Positions 14,155 through 14,241 of a stretch of DNA of 14,241 nt are shown one piece after another. Every line of letters begins with the position of its first letter. The first letter of the stretch is position 1. Source of the DNA: an uncultured Saprospiraceae bacterium. GTDB taxonomy: Bacteria; Bacteroidota; Bacteroidia; Chitinophagales; Saprospiraceae. Below the pieces are notes generated by a model. That model was not told the origin of the DNA, did no database searches, and saw only the letters and a list, made by a program, of their open reading frames with translations. The stretch spans positions 1 through 14,241 of the forward strand of contig CALGLY010000143.1 of the NCBI GenBank assembly GCA_937959095.1, read 5' to 3'. Both the position numbers and the translations under genes were made by a program.

Positions 14155-14241
14155 GTGAAAATCACAAAACATAAAAAAACGGCATTAATAGTCGGTGCTT
14201 CTAGTGTCGTAGTTGCGCCTTTGCTATTACGATTATTGGAA
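14155..14241 (+). CDS. Start of a gene running off the right edge, N-terminal hydrophobic segment
   Basis: From a GTG at 14155 the open frame reads MKITKHKKTALIVGASSVVVA followed by a leucine-rich stretch to the window end. This looks like a positively charged start plus a signal peptide or membrane helix. Only 29 residues are visible, so neither the function nor the exact start can be fixed. Confidence 0.45.
   Translation, partial: MKITKHKKTALIVGASSVVVAPLLLRLLE

Noticed and set aside
1..14241. CRISPR array, prophage or full insertion sequence
   Set aside because: There is no series of direct repeats with spacers, no transposase, and no phage structural gene anywhere in the window.

Overview
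The window looks like chromosomal DNA from a member of the Bacteroidota. It has low to moderate GC, genes in both orientations, almost no Shine-Dalgarno sequences, TAnnTTTG-type -7 promoter boxes, a tRNA gene without an encoded CCA end, and protein families typical of that phylum (HldD, flavobacterial-type glycosylasparaginase, CotH-like secreted protein). I cannot assign a genus.

Layout. 1-1785 (minus): 5' part of a secreted CotH-family protein, preceded by a nucleotidyltransferase-fold protein. 1786-2163: no convincing gene, but a dense run of small hairpins. 2164-2784 (minus): an unrecognised 143-residue protein and, upstream, a possible 26-residue peptide separated from it by a hairpin. 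3175-5139 (plus): exported glycosylasparaginase, a strong terminator, and an unrecognised secreted protein whose end overlaps the end of hldD (5124-6083, minus). 6335-9261 (plus): zinc-free alkenal/curcumin-reductase-like oxidoreductase, a MITE-like repeat, then murB and a MepA-like murein endopeptidase, both acting on peptidoglycan.

9467-10206 (minus) is the most notable part. A tRNA with anticodon CAU is split after position 36 by a 666-nt group I intron whose core closely resembles the IC3 tRNA introns (Azoarcus type). The intron carries an HNH homing endonuclease gene in its P1 loop. The endonuclease reading frame runs on through the IGS, P2, one P3 strand, P4 and part of P5 of the ribozyme, so 18 codons are also catalytic RNA. 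An 11-bp perfect stem closes the loop that holds the gene.

10298-12728 (plus): HAD phosphatase, an Nramp-fold transporter lacking the usual DPGN and MPH metal-site motifs, and a small TPR protein. 12730-13994 (minus): miaA and a small exported protein with its own promoter and terminator. At the right edge a new plus-strand gene appears to begin at 14155. The hldD, murB, mepA-like and miaA genes are housekeeping. The accessory or unusual pieces are the tRNA intron, the peptide/Cys-protein locus near 2.6 kb, the hairpin cluster near 2 kb and the MITE-like repeat.
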